Source of the DNA: Atrina japonica
Taxonomy: Eukaryota > Mollusca > Bivalvia > Pterioida > Pinnidae
Reading direction: 5' to 3'
Length of the DNA stretch: 64,000 bases
Assembly: GCA_030159075.1 (NCBI GenBank)
Contig: BROG01000140.1
Coordinates: forward strand, 1,137,001 to 1,201,000
The notes beneath the pieces are model-generated. The model was not told the origin of the DNA, searched no databases, and was given only the letters and a program-made list of their open reading frames with translations. Position 1 is the stretch's first letter. Every line of letters starts with the position of its first letter. Positions 54,180 through 64,000 of the stretch are shown here, in pieces. Position numbers and translations under genes: made by a program.

Positions 54180-54715
54180 CAATCCTTAATAAGAAAATTG
54201 ATATTTTGTTATCCTGCCTTTAAAAACAGCTGATAATAGATATGACATAATGTTTACACGGTTTTTCAAAAGATCAGTAGCATGTACCACTGTCTCTGGT
54301 TCGCATTCCATATAATCGTCTTTGGGGGTTTGACATGCATTTTTACACTTCCTTGTTTATTATATTCTAAATATGTTCTATTGCATTGTGGTCTGGACTG
54401 ATCCTTGAACACTGAAGTTCTGACTTTGGTGTAGCTGGATCCATTTAAAGAGCACTCCCCAAAATATATTTTACTAGATGTAAAATGGTGAGTTCTCGTA
54501 GGCTAAAATTGGTCTGAAAAGAAAATTAGTCAAACTGTATTCTGCTAATTTTTATTGAGAAACATCGGAAATATGGAGCTATGCCACAGACTGGTGCAAT
54601 TTGAAAGGGTAAAACTGTTTCGTGGACGCAGAATTGTGATATGGTTCATTATCTTGTTGGAACATGTATGCCATTGGTTTTAAATCTGAAACATTCAAAA
54701 GATGTTTTCTGTTAA
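54180..54715. other. Non-coding stretch
   Basis: No gene was recognised. Confidence 0.35.
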
Positions 54716-54910
54716 TTAATTAATTCATTTTCATAGCAGGAAGACTTTGGTGTTTCTTCATACTTTTTCAGCATTACTACAGCGTTTACTCCAAAAATAC
54801 CAAGGACGATACAGAAGATGGATGTTATACCGTATACTGCATACACTTTGGATGAAATTGTCCATTCTTTCTGCTCCAAGCACGCATTGGTAGTTGAAAT
54901 GTATTTCAGC
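54716..54910 (-). CDS. Possible C-terminal exon of a membrane protein
   Basis: A minus-strand frame reads NACLEQKEWTISSKVYAVYG, then a hydrophobic helix ITSIFCIVLGIFGVNAVVML, a basic stop-transfer KKY, and a short tail EETPKSSCYENELIN ending in TAA. The order Cys, single helix, Lys-Lys and short tail fits the last segment of a type I or tetraspanin-like membrane protein. There is no ATG in a good position and no confident splice acceptor (a CTTGGAG|CAG lies within it), and no partner exon was found nearby. It may be a remnant. Confidence 0.35.
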
Positions 54911-55070
54911 AGTTAAAGGTACAAAACGTGAATTATAAAGCCTATAGAGCAGTTGACATCAAGTTAAAGTAATCGATTTCTGAAGATTCTCTCAATACAT
55001 TTACATAGATGACAAAACTCTCATTTTCTGTGTTTGGTAATTACCGTAAATTGGGATATCTTGGCCATTG

Positions 55071-55118
55071 TTTAATTTTGGCCAATTTGGCCACTCTATT
55101 TAAATGGCCAAAATTAAA
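55071..55118. repeat. Perfect inverted repeat, 14-bp arms
   Basis: TTTAATTTTGGCCA (55,071-55,084) and TGGCCAAAATTAAA (55,105-55,118) with a 20-base loop. Confidence 0.75.
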
Positions 55119-55689
55119 GACTCCAAACTATGTACACCATGTTTCTATCGGTACTTTTTAAAAATATTTTATGTTTTTATAGATTAACAAATAAATTTGT
55201 TTAAAAAACACTGTGTGACGTTTATCTTAATTAAGTAGCATGTGACCCATCAATTCTAACTGTTCTACTGACGCTTTGTAATATTTTGATATTTCTTAAA
55301 TCACTGTTAAAGCGGACATTTCAACAAAAAGAGAATTTCGTCTTTTATGTCCGATTTGTAGAATGAACACAAAACTTGTGATACAAGTTGTTTATTTACC
55401 ACGATCAATAGCAAGACTGTCAGAAAATTGGACCATGCATTTTACAAATGAATATCAATAGGTTTACAGAGGCCGGACTGGATACCAAAAATATCAACAA
55501 GATTTATATAAAAGGTGTTGGTAATGAACTAAAAATGATTGCTTGTATTGATATGATGTTAATCTTTTTTTACTGTATACATTATTTGATTATTTTGATG
55601 TTTCTGTATTTGATGTTTTTAACCACTATTTATATAAACCAAACGAATAAAGCAGCACGAAGTAGACAATTATACAACGCGTCATTGAG

Positions 55690-55943
55690 TAATTTCAACC
55701 AATATTTAACCATTGTAAATGGCCTAGTTCAAAGTCTTCCATTTAAATACTAAAATCACTTCTCTTTTCATTCGAAGTAAATGTACTAAAGTCTGTATAA
55801 ACTCTTTCAATACCAGAAGAGTGACAACTTCGGACTTCAGGTCTATAACAAGCTACACTACTATTATATATGTCGAAGAGAGATAACATAGTTTCAAAAT
55901 TTAAATCAACAACCATTTTTAAAGTGAAAAGAGCTCTCAACAA
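55690..55943 (-). pseudogene. Duplicated ORF of unknown function, copy 1
   Basis: A minus-strand frame contains VDLNFETMLSLFDIYNSS and ERVYTDFSTF. The paralogous block at 58,742-58,535 has VELNLETMSSLFDRYISS and DRVYTDFSDF. Homology continues past the stop to ATTGTCTACTTCGTGC at about 55,665. I do not recognise the family. Both copies may be exons or pseudogene pieces. Confidence 0.35.
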
Positions 55944-56199
55944 TGAAGTGCCAATTATTTGGGCGTCACACTTATTTTATTGTTGTAATTCAAAGTTAAT
56001 CCAAAATAAGAAAATTGGTCAACAATACACTTGAACACTACTGTAAGTCTAATATTTATTTTCTTTAAAAATGCCACCCTTACCACAGAACACTTTACAT
56101 GATATGCATATTATATATTGTTCAGTACCTTTATCTCTACAGGTAGCCGTTAAACTATCTCTTTTTGATTTGACTTTATATACAGTTCTGAAAAGAATT

Positions 56200-56515
56200 A
56201 ATATTCACTGATCACTTTGAAAAAGAGGTGTTGTGGCAGCATTCTAATAGATATATATGAAGTTCTAAAATAAGGATTAATATTCACTAACAGCCGTCAA
56301 AACATAACTTATCCCTATTGTGAAAGGTCCCACCGTCAAAGTCATGCGAAACCAACCGTTACAAACTCTGTAGTATAGCGAACCTTGACAGTCATTTGAT
56401 TTAATGTTTATTATTAGATCTAATAAAGTAAATATTTGAATACATTAGCCAAAATCACACTAAGTAATTGATACACATAACAACATGAGGCCAATGACAT
56501 AAAAGACGTTGACAT
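56200..56515. repeat. Dispersed ~320-bp segment, copy 1
   Basis: GATCACTTTGAAAAAGAGGT through TTCACTAACAGCCGTCAAAA and TTTATTATTAGATCTAAT to TGATACACATAACAACATGA recurs in order at 63,115-63,440. No coding capacity. Confidence 0.8.
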
Positions 56516-57270
56516 CATATTTGGTTTTACACCAAAAGACTATCTTAATATAAATGTCTATTTCGTTACGGTCCAATACATTTAATGTAAGATAATTTTG
56601 TATGTTGGATCCCCATAGAGTTTTTACTTATAAAAAGACGTCACCAGCATTAGAAGCAGTGCTTACCACTGAGAATTGTATCACCACACGGGCACTCGGG
56701 TTTGAATTTTGTTGAAAAACTCAGGAGCAGTGACATACTTGTGTTAGAAATCGTCGAAACTGGACAGTTGATTGGTAAAGTCATTATCATTAAACCACAA
56801 TTCAGTAAAATACCAGGTTTATTTAACTATATGTTCGTATATAAAGTGTGATTCCCAGAAAGTAAACATTTCCTGAATAATAACATCAATTTTATATTCT
56901 CTACTTCCTAAATACAGCACGGTCAACTTCATTCCTCCCTTTAAGACAAACGCAACGATTTCAATTTCCATATCACGAATTTCCCATTTCTAAGTAGTAA
57001 TATTCAATCTTCTCCTGCCCATGGCGTTTTCATTTCACAACTTTTGCTGTTCTTGTGAATGTTTTATTCTGAGAGCGAAACGACTCGCCAATAAACTACT
57101 TACATAAAGTTACGTTGTTGAACGCTTGAAATCGTCGTTTAAGATATTTTATGGTCGATACGTGGATTTTGTTAAACGTTGTGAAATCCAAAATTCAGTA
57201 ATCTTAGATAGTATTAATTAACTAATAATGATATTGCCCTAATACGGGATTTTCTGCCCAAATGATATGA
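56516..57270. other. Non-coding stretch
   Basis: No gene was recognised. Confidence 0.35.
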
Positions 57271-57274
57271 AATT

Positions 57275-57450
57275 CAAAACTCGGCCAATATTGACAATAC
57301 AAAGCCAATATCGAAAAAATAAGCCAGTATTAAAAGAAAACTCGGCCAATATTAAAGTCGCGTGACCAAACGGAAATTCAAGTGTGAGCAACCAACGTTT
57401 CTTTTTCAAATCAAACCACTAGTTGGATTTCATATTGGCCGAGTTAAATT
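57275..57450. repeat. CTCGGCCAATATT motif cluster
   Basis: ACTCGGCCAATATT occurs at about 57,280 and 57,340 and, inverted with a variant, at about 57,425-57,436 (ATATTGGCCGAGT). Likely a small foldback element. Confidence 0.5.
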
Positions 57451-57669
57451 ATAATATGCTCATTAATCATTGATTTCCATATGGGCTTGGTTAATGCGCC
57501 GAGGTCTGTCGTATATGGAAACCACCAATTAATAACCCTATAGAATTCTGGGGCACGACCACAGACAGCGACTCCTCTTCGCCAATCGTGCTTTTCACCG
57601 AACTTGACCTTTTCACCGAATTTGACCCGTTCATCAATCTAGAAAGGTTTCCATGGAACATTTGCGACG

Positions 57670-57842
57670 GGTATGGCATGGTAGCGGAGGACGCTGACTC
57701 TATCCGGACATCTGGTCCTATCCCTTTTGGGATTCGCAATAATGTTCTTCATGTTGAGACCATTTGCCCATCTAATTCGTCGTGTTCTAATGGACCTGAG
57801 TTTCGATTATCAATTTGGTACTTCTTCTTAATACTACCAAGG
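57670..57842 (+). repeat. Dispersed ~155-bp segment (TTCCGG..ACCTGGT), copy 4
   Basis: ACGCTGACTCTATCCGGACA, TTTTGGGATTCGCAATAATG and AATTCGTCGTGTTCTAATGG align with copies at 25.37, 40.58 and 45.6 kb (inverted). Confidence 0.6.
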
Positions 57843-57984
57843 TAAATTGACACATGTTTACAAACACAACGAGGCTAAATCAAATCATAACAGGGGTGAC
57901 AAGCTACTTGTCGTCACAAAAGATATATTAGAGCTTCAGTAAGGCATGGAGTCCGTGCAAGGCAATATGATTTACCCATTGTTT

Positions 57985-58535
57985 TGGTTTTTGACTGAAC
58001 CTGGATGTGCCACTTTACCTTGGTAGATCTGTATACAGCAAAGTCCAGCAAACTGTTCCAGCAACCCAGTATCTTAGCTACTTACCAATATACTGACGGC
58101 CATTAAAGACACAAGGGAATCAAGAACTCACGCTTCCTATTTGGACATTTTACTTACTACAGGCACAGACAGGAAATTTATAACCAGTCTATACGACAAA
58201 CATCACGTTTTTGGTTTTCCCATCGTAAATTCTACAAATAGTAATATCCTTCAATGACCTGCATATGGTGTTTATATCTCACGAATGAACGGATATGCCA
58301 GGACGTGTTCAACAGAGGTAAACTATAACCGACTAGTTATTGACATAAATCAAAATCTCCATTGATGTCAACGTTCCGCAAATTTTACGGTCGGTATAAA
58401 AGCTTGTTTGCGATTACTATTTCACTTAATAAAATGTTGATATACCTGTTCGATAGCAGTTGTTGAGTCGTTTGTACCAACTGTGAAGAGGATTTCATCC
58501 TCACCTATTTCATTTGAATCTGACTGTGCAAGCAC
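57985..58535 (+). mobile_element. Penelope-like family fragment (RT 3' part plus tail)
   Basis: Plus-strand remnants read [30 protein letters not shown] and PAYGVYISRMNGYA, followed by the tail with GCAGTTGTTGAGTCGTTTGT and TTTCATTTGAATCTGACTGT. The tail ends where the unrelated duplicated ORF begins. Confidence 0.6.
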
Positions 58536-58742
58536 GAAGTAAACAATTGGCATTATCGAGTAATCCTTAATGACAACGTTTACCATCTTTACATTAAAAT
58601 CACTAAAGTCTGTGTAAACTCTATCAGTATTAGGGACAGAGTGAAGACCCCAGACTCCAGATCTGACTTCACAAGTTATACTACTAATATATCTATCAAA
58701 GAGAGATGACATTGTTTCAAGATTTAATTCAACAGCCAACAT
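58535..58742 (-). pseudogene. Duplicated ORF of unknown function, copy 2
   Basis: The minus-strand frame starts MLAVELNLETMSSLFDRYIS and continues through RVYTDFSDFNVKM and YSIMPIVYFVLAQS. The open frame then runs on into retroelement tail sequence to 58,422, so its last 38 or so codons are not native. Paralogue of 55,690-55,943. Confidence 0.35.
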
Positions 58743-58924
58743 TCTATTTTACTTCTATTTTTATCTGGTATTTCGGTACCAGCTAACCATCTTACACTAA
58801 AGTAATATTTCGCACTGATTACACCATTTTAATTCTAAATTATTTAAAAGCTAAGATAGTCATCTTTTTACAGAGGTTACTCTTAGTACGGATTTGGCTA
58901 TGCATTTAGATTTATTATTTGACT

Positions 58925-61665
58925 TTGTATGATACCACTTTCCTTTTAGAAAATCCATTTTAAATTGGAGCTAAACTGATGATGAAGTCTAATTGACAGA
59001 AACGATCTTCTTGAGCATTGTTACTTTTGTATTATGTTTATAATATTTAGAGACAGCTTGAGTCGAGAGGGATTGCTAGCCTTTAGAAATCATTATGCTA
59101 CATTTATGGAGCAGTATATGTAGTAACCAGTTTATCTCATTTTATATAGCCTTTGTTATTAGTTTATCAACAATTGCATCTCCCTGATGTAGAGACAGGT
59201 GAGTTGAGCTCAAAATTAAGTATAACTAAACGTGCACCAGTTACTTTAGAAACCATATCAGATATGCAACCTCTGGAAAGGGTATCCATTTATCTGCGAA
59301 CGAAAACATATCAATATCGGCCAAATTATGTACGGATTATCTGTAGGTTTTATATTTCTGATTCAAGTTTCATTAGGCTTTGTGAACTTACTTTCCTTTT
59401 AGAAAATCCATTTTAAATTGGAGCTAAACTGATGATGAAGTCTAATTGACAGAAACGATCTTCTTGAGCATTGTTACTTTTGTATTATGTTTATAATATT
59501 TAGAGACAGCTTGAGTCGAGAGGGATTGCTAGCCTTTAGAAATCATTATGCTACATTTATGGAGCAGTATATGCAGTAACCAGTTTATCTCATTTTATAT
59601 AGCCTTTGTTATTAGTTTATCAACAATTGCATCTCCCTGATGTAGAGACAGGTGAGTTGAGCTCAAAATTTAAGTATAACTAAACGTGCACCAGTTACTT
59701 TAGAAACCATATCAGATATGCAACCTCTGGAAAGGGTATCCATTTATCTGCGAACGAAAACATATCAATATCGGCCGAATTATGTACGGATTATCTGTAG
59801 GTGTTATATTTCTGATTCAAGTTTCATTAGGCTTTGTGAACTTACTTTCCTTTTAGAAAATCCATTTTAAATTGGAGCTAAACTGATGATGAAGTCTAAT
59901 TGACAGAAACGATCTTCTTGAGCATTGTTACTTTTGTATTATGTTTATAATATTTAGAGACAGCTTGAGTCGAGAGGGATTGCTAGCCTTTAGAAATCAT
60001 TATGCTACATTTATGGAGCAGTATATGTAGTAACCAGTTTATCTCATTTTATATAGCCTTTGTTATTAGTTTATCAACAATTGCATCTCTCCTGATGTAG
60101 AGACAGGTGAGTTGAGCTCAAAATTAAGTATAACTAAACGTGCACCAGTTACTTTAGAAACCATATCAGATATGCAACCTCTGGAAAGGGTATCCATTTA
60201 TCTGCGAACGAAAACATATCAATATCGGCCAAATTATGTACGGATTATCTGTAGGTTTTATATTTCTGATTCAAGTTTCATTAGGCTTTGTGAACTTACT
60301 TTCCTTTTAGAAAATCCATTTTAAATTGGAGCTAAACTGATGATGAAGTCTAATTGACAGAAACGATCTTCTTGAGCATTGTTACTTTTGTATTATGTTT
60401 TATAATATTTAGAGACAGCTTGAGTCGAGAGGGATTGCTAGCCTTTAGAAATCATTATGCTACATTTATGGAGCAGTATATGCAGTAACCAGTTTATCTC
60501 ATTTTATATAGCCTTTGTTATTAGTTTATCAACAATTGCATCTCCCTGATGTAGAGACAGGTGAGTTGAGCTCAAAATTAAGTATAACTAAACGTGCACC
60601 AGTTACTTTAGAAACCATATCAGATATGCAACCTCTGGAAAGGGTATCCATTTATCTGCGAACGAAAACATATCAATATCGGCCGAATTATGTACGGATT
60701 ATCTGTAGGTGGTTATATTTCTGATTCAAGTTTCATTAGGCTTTGTGAACTTACTTTCCTTTTAGAAAATCCATTTTAAATTGGAGCTAAACTGATGATG
60801 AAGTCTAATTGACAGAAACGATCTTCTTGAGCATTGTTACTTTTGTATTATGTTTATAATATTTAGAGACAGCTTGAGTCGAGAGGGATTGCTAGCCTTT
60901 AGAAATCATTATGCTACATTTATGGAGCAGTATATGTAGTAACCAGTTTATCTCTCATTTTATATAGCCTTTGTTATTAGTTTATCAACAATTGCATCTC
61001 CCTGATGTAGAGACAGGTGAGTTGAGCTCAAAATTAAGTATAACTAAACGTGCACCAGTTACTTTAGAAACCATATCAGATATGCAACCTCTGGAAAGGG
61101 TATCCATTTATCTGCGAACAAAACATATCAATATCGGCCGAATTATGTACGGATTATCTGTAGGTTTTATATTTCTGATTCAAGTTTCATTAGGCTTTGT
61201 GAACTTACTTTCCTTTTAGAAAATCCATTTTAAATTGGAGCTAAACTGATGATGAAGTCTAATTGACAGAAACGATCTTCTTGAGCATTGTTACTTTTGT
61301 ATTATGTTTATAATATTTAGAGACAGCTTGAGTCGAGAGGGATTGCTAGCCTTTAGAAATCATTATGCTACATTTATGGAGCAGTATATGTAGTAACCAG
61401 TTTATCTCATTTTATATAGCCTTTGTTATTAGTTTATCAACAATTGCATCTACCTGATGTAGAAACAGGTGAGTTGAGCTCAAAATTAAGTATAACTAAA
61501 CGTGCACCAGTTACTTTAGAAACCATATCAGATATGCAACCTCTGGAAAGGGTATCCATTTATCTGCGAACGAAAACATATCAATATCGGCCGAATTATG
61601 TACGGATTATCTGTAGGTTTTATATTTCCGATTCAAGTTTCATTAGGCTTTGTGAACTTACTGCG
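58925..61665. repeat. ~453-bp tandem repeat, 6 copies, nearly identical
   Basis: The marker CTTTCCTTTTAGAAAATCCA occurs at about 58,939, 59,391, 59,846, 60,299, 60,753 and 61,208. Single-base differences alternate between copies (TATGTAGTAACC in 1, 3, 5, 6; TATGCAGTAACC in 2, 4). Four of the units keep an open frame of about 70-87 codons (with LERVSIYLRTKTYQYRPNYV); copies 2 and 5 have indels that disrupt it. No protein family was recognised and no splice structure is evident. Confidence 0.95.
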
Positions 61666-61669
61666 GTGG

Positions 61670-62130
61670 TATGAATCTCTTGTACGTTTCCAGTATAGAG
61701 GTCGGCCTTATTTAAATTCTACACATGTTTACATGTCCATATTTACGAAAGACTGTTAGAACAACACAGCAGCGTGTTATGCATTATTGGTAATTTCGAG
61801 AATTATAGTTATCTCATCAAAATCACAAATACTTAGAACGAACTTAATAACAAATATGAATGAATACTAATTCAAAGTCTCCATACTGTAAAAATTAGCC
61901 ATATAAATAAACAAAAGGACGTAAAAACGTGACGTGACCAGCGTCGGTATGGTAACACTATATTATGAAGTGTAATTGATACACTCTACTATTCAAATAT
62001 GTATTATTTTTAACCTTTCTCGAGCTTGTCTATATAGCCAGTCGACCTTGACTATCTTTACTTAAAACTAGACTATCAAGTTGTCAGCATTACTCAGCAT
62101 GCCACTTTACGAAAAATGAGTGACTAAAAG
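61670..62130. other. Non-coding stretch
   Basis: No gene or repeat was recognised. Confidence 0.35.
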
Positions 62131-62139
62131 CAATGAAAT

Positions 62140-62385
62140 ATAAACCCAGATCCAATACAATATACAAATCTGGTGAACATTGGACACAAAGGAACATCTC
62201 GAAATACAGGTGGGATCAGATGCCATGGCAGAGTAAGTGTTCCCTGTTGACCACACCCGCCGCGAGTCCACAGTCAAATTCAAATGAAATAAGTTAAGAA
62301 GAAATCCTCGTCATAATTAGTACAAACGAATCAACAACCGCTATTGAACAGAGTAATCTCAAACAAGACCATTATATCGACTGTA
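62140..62385 (-). mobile_element. Penelope-like family, 3' tail fragment
   Basis: ATACAAATCTGGTGAACATTGG, GATGCCATGGCAGAGTAAGT and CACACCCGCCGCGAGTCCAC follow tail order on the minus strand. Confidence 0.6.
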
Positions 62386-62689
62386 AATAACATACAATCG
62401 TATATCTCGCGATTCCTAAATTTGGAACTTTTCCTATGCGATGGAAGTGCGATGAAACAGTTTCTAACTCCTAGAAGCATATCACGGGTTCTCTCGAGGT
62501 CCAGAGTATACTCACAAAAATGTCCAACTTTACAATTCAAGAGTTCATTATCTAAGTTCCAGACAATAGATTGGGAAATGTTTTACCCCCACAAGTAATT
62601 AAGTTTCAGCAGTTATACAATGATTGAACCAAGTGACTGCAAAAGATTTTTAACAAGATATACCGAGATTTTACAATTATGTTTAGACT

Positions 62690-62970
62690 ACTCTGTTTCA
62701 CTAAGTGAAATGTTGAGTTGCCTTTTCGTTGGCGGTTGTTGAAACGTCTGTACCAATTGTGACGAGGATACACTCCTCACGTGTTTCATTGGACTTGACT
62801 GTGGACTCACGGCGGGTGTGACCGGTCAACAGGGGATGCTTACTCCTCCATGACACCTGATCCCACTTCTTGGTTTCCAGAGATCCGTGTTTGTCCATTT
62901 TTACCGGATTTGTATCTATGTCCTGGGCATTCTATTGATTAATACTTTGGTATCTGATATTTTTTTTTAT
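62690..62970 (+). mobile_element. Penelope-like family, well-preserved 3' tail
   Basis: Runs from TTTCACTAAGTGAAATGTTG through GACTGTGGACTCACGGCGGG and GGATGCTTACTCCTCCATGA to TAATACTTTGGTATCTGATA. It ends in a T-rich stretch. It closely matches the tail behind copy A (23,318-23,600). Confidence 0.7.
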
Positions 62971-63114
62971 ATTTAGACATATATTCTTCATACATAAAGT
63001 TACAAAACGCTCTATGAAAACAGTTTTCAACTTTAACAATTTAAGTCATCATTTGAGAATGAGAAACGACAGAATATACCATAATTATGAAGACATTTTA
63101 ACTATAATGAATCG

Positions 63115-63440
63115 TGCGATCACTTTGAAAAATAGGTGTTGTGGAAGCATTCTAACAAATCTATATGAAGTTGTATAAAAGGATTAATATTCACTAACAG
63201 CCATCAAAACATAACTTATCCCTTACGTTCTATTAGACTAGCGTGAAATGCCCCACCGTCCAAGTCACGTGAACCGAACTGTTACAAACCCTGTAGTATA
63301 GCAAACATTGACAGTTTTTTTTATTTAATGTTTATTATTAGATCTAATGAAGTGAAGATTTAAATACATTAGCCAAAGTCACACCCAGTAATTGATACAC
63401 ATAACAACATGAAGCAGATGTCACAAAATACGTTGTTATG
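63115..63440. repeat. Dispersed ~320-bp segment, copy 2
   Basis: Same order of blocks as 56,200-56,515, with a roughly 20-base insertion near 63,225. Confidence 0.8.
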
Positions 63441-63469
63441 AGGGTTAATGGGTGCTTGTTTATAATTAT

Positions 63470-63600
63470 TTGTACTTGTTGAACTTTGTGCATCTGGACC
63501 TTTCTGGAAGATCAGTTGTTCGTTTGTTTGTTCAAGGACATTCTAACTCTGTCATCATGTTACTATTTTGAGCCACAGGGAATTTCCAGAATATTCTAGA
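63470..63600. repeat. Dispersed ~115-bp segment, copy shared with 23.2 kb
   Basis: GTACTTGTTGAACTTTGTGC, TCTGGAAGATCAGTTGTTCG and CCACAGGGAATTTCCAGAAT match 23,205-23,318. Confidence 0.75.
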
Positions 63601-64000
63601 AATACCATTTTCTTAATTATTCCTATCTAGTGATTTCTAGAACTGAGTCTATATACAGAGACGGTCAGGTCCTTGGGGAACAACAAGTTGAGAACAAGTT
63701 TAGAACGCTTTTAGAACAGCTGAGACTATTTTTTTTAAAACCAAGTTATAGGCGAGTAGACCATATTTTTTATATTGGGATTTATGCGAGATTAGTGCAC
63801 ATCAATATTACATCAAATAGGAATTTATTGTGTATTCAAGTGGATCCTTTTAATATTACATACGGATTGGAATTTATTGTGTATTCGTGTGGATCTCTGA
63901 TCTGGTACTGAACTGTGAGTTGTGATTTTAATTAGTGTAAACTGTCATTTAGATTAAGTATTTATTTTGTTATTGTTAATAAAATTTATAAATTTTTTTT
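63601..64000. other. Window end without recognised gene
   Basis: The plus-strand frame 63,630-63,911 has no recognisable signature. A short internal duplication (GTGTATTC..GTGGATC with AATTTATTGTGTATTC) is present at about 63,825-63,895. Confidence 0.35.

Noticed and set aside
58980..59020. Hammerhead-ribozyme-like CTGATGA...GAAAC in the 453-bp unit
   Set aside because: The segment between the two core boxes does not form a proper stem II, no cleavage-site pairing was found, and the related copy at 42.56 kb lacks CTGATGA.

Overview
The window looks like nuclear DNA of a marine mollusc, most likely a bivalve. It is AT-rich and intron-rich, with very dense repeats. Two copies of the widespread bivalve motif GGCTCAGGTGAGC or close variants occur near 15,495 and 42,826. 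It holds one intact host gene and many degraded mobile elements. All calls come from reading the sequence; no database search was possible.

Left part (about 2.8-14.35 kb): an 11.5-kb unit bounded by inverted repeats (2,815-3,893 and 13,741-14,349). Inside, on the minus strand, is a compact gene block: a 5'-truncated protein-primed family B DNA polymerase (Polinton/Maverick type), a broken protein of a family I associate with such elements, an AT-hook protein, a BIR (IAP-like) protein with its own TATA box, and a 72-residue ORF in a complete histone-type expression unit (CCAAT boxes, TATA box, histone-like cap motif, canonical histone 3' stem-loop and a purine-rich downstream element). This last unit is the most unusual thing in the window. 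The plus strand carries a frameshifted copy of a repetitive protein family containing a GCDTTSAF motif, followed by a 376-bp tandem repeat. No capsid, integrase, packaging ATPase or protease gene was seen.

Middle part (20.9-33.65 kb): a complete glutamate/aspartate transporter gene (SLC1/EAAT family) on the minus strand. Its eight coding exons join in frame to 533 codons. Intron 4 contains a roughly 1.9-kb, 25-bp minisatellite with higher-order structure. Intron 5 contains a Penelope-like retroelement copy, a tRNA-derived SINE and a 33-bp repeat.

Right part (34-64 kb): no intact gene was recognised. It holds many fragments of the same Penelope-like family (at least 13 in the window), foldback elements, SINEs, and tandem arrays of 37, 59, 49 and 453 bp. 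One retroelement copy splits the 59-bp array. Possible remnants of host coding sequence are a transmembrane-encoding exon at 54.7 kb and a duplicated ORF at 55.7 and 58.6 kb.
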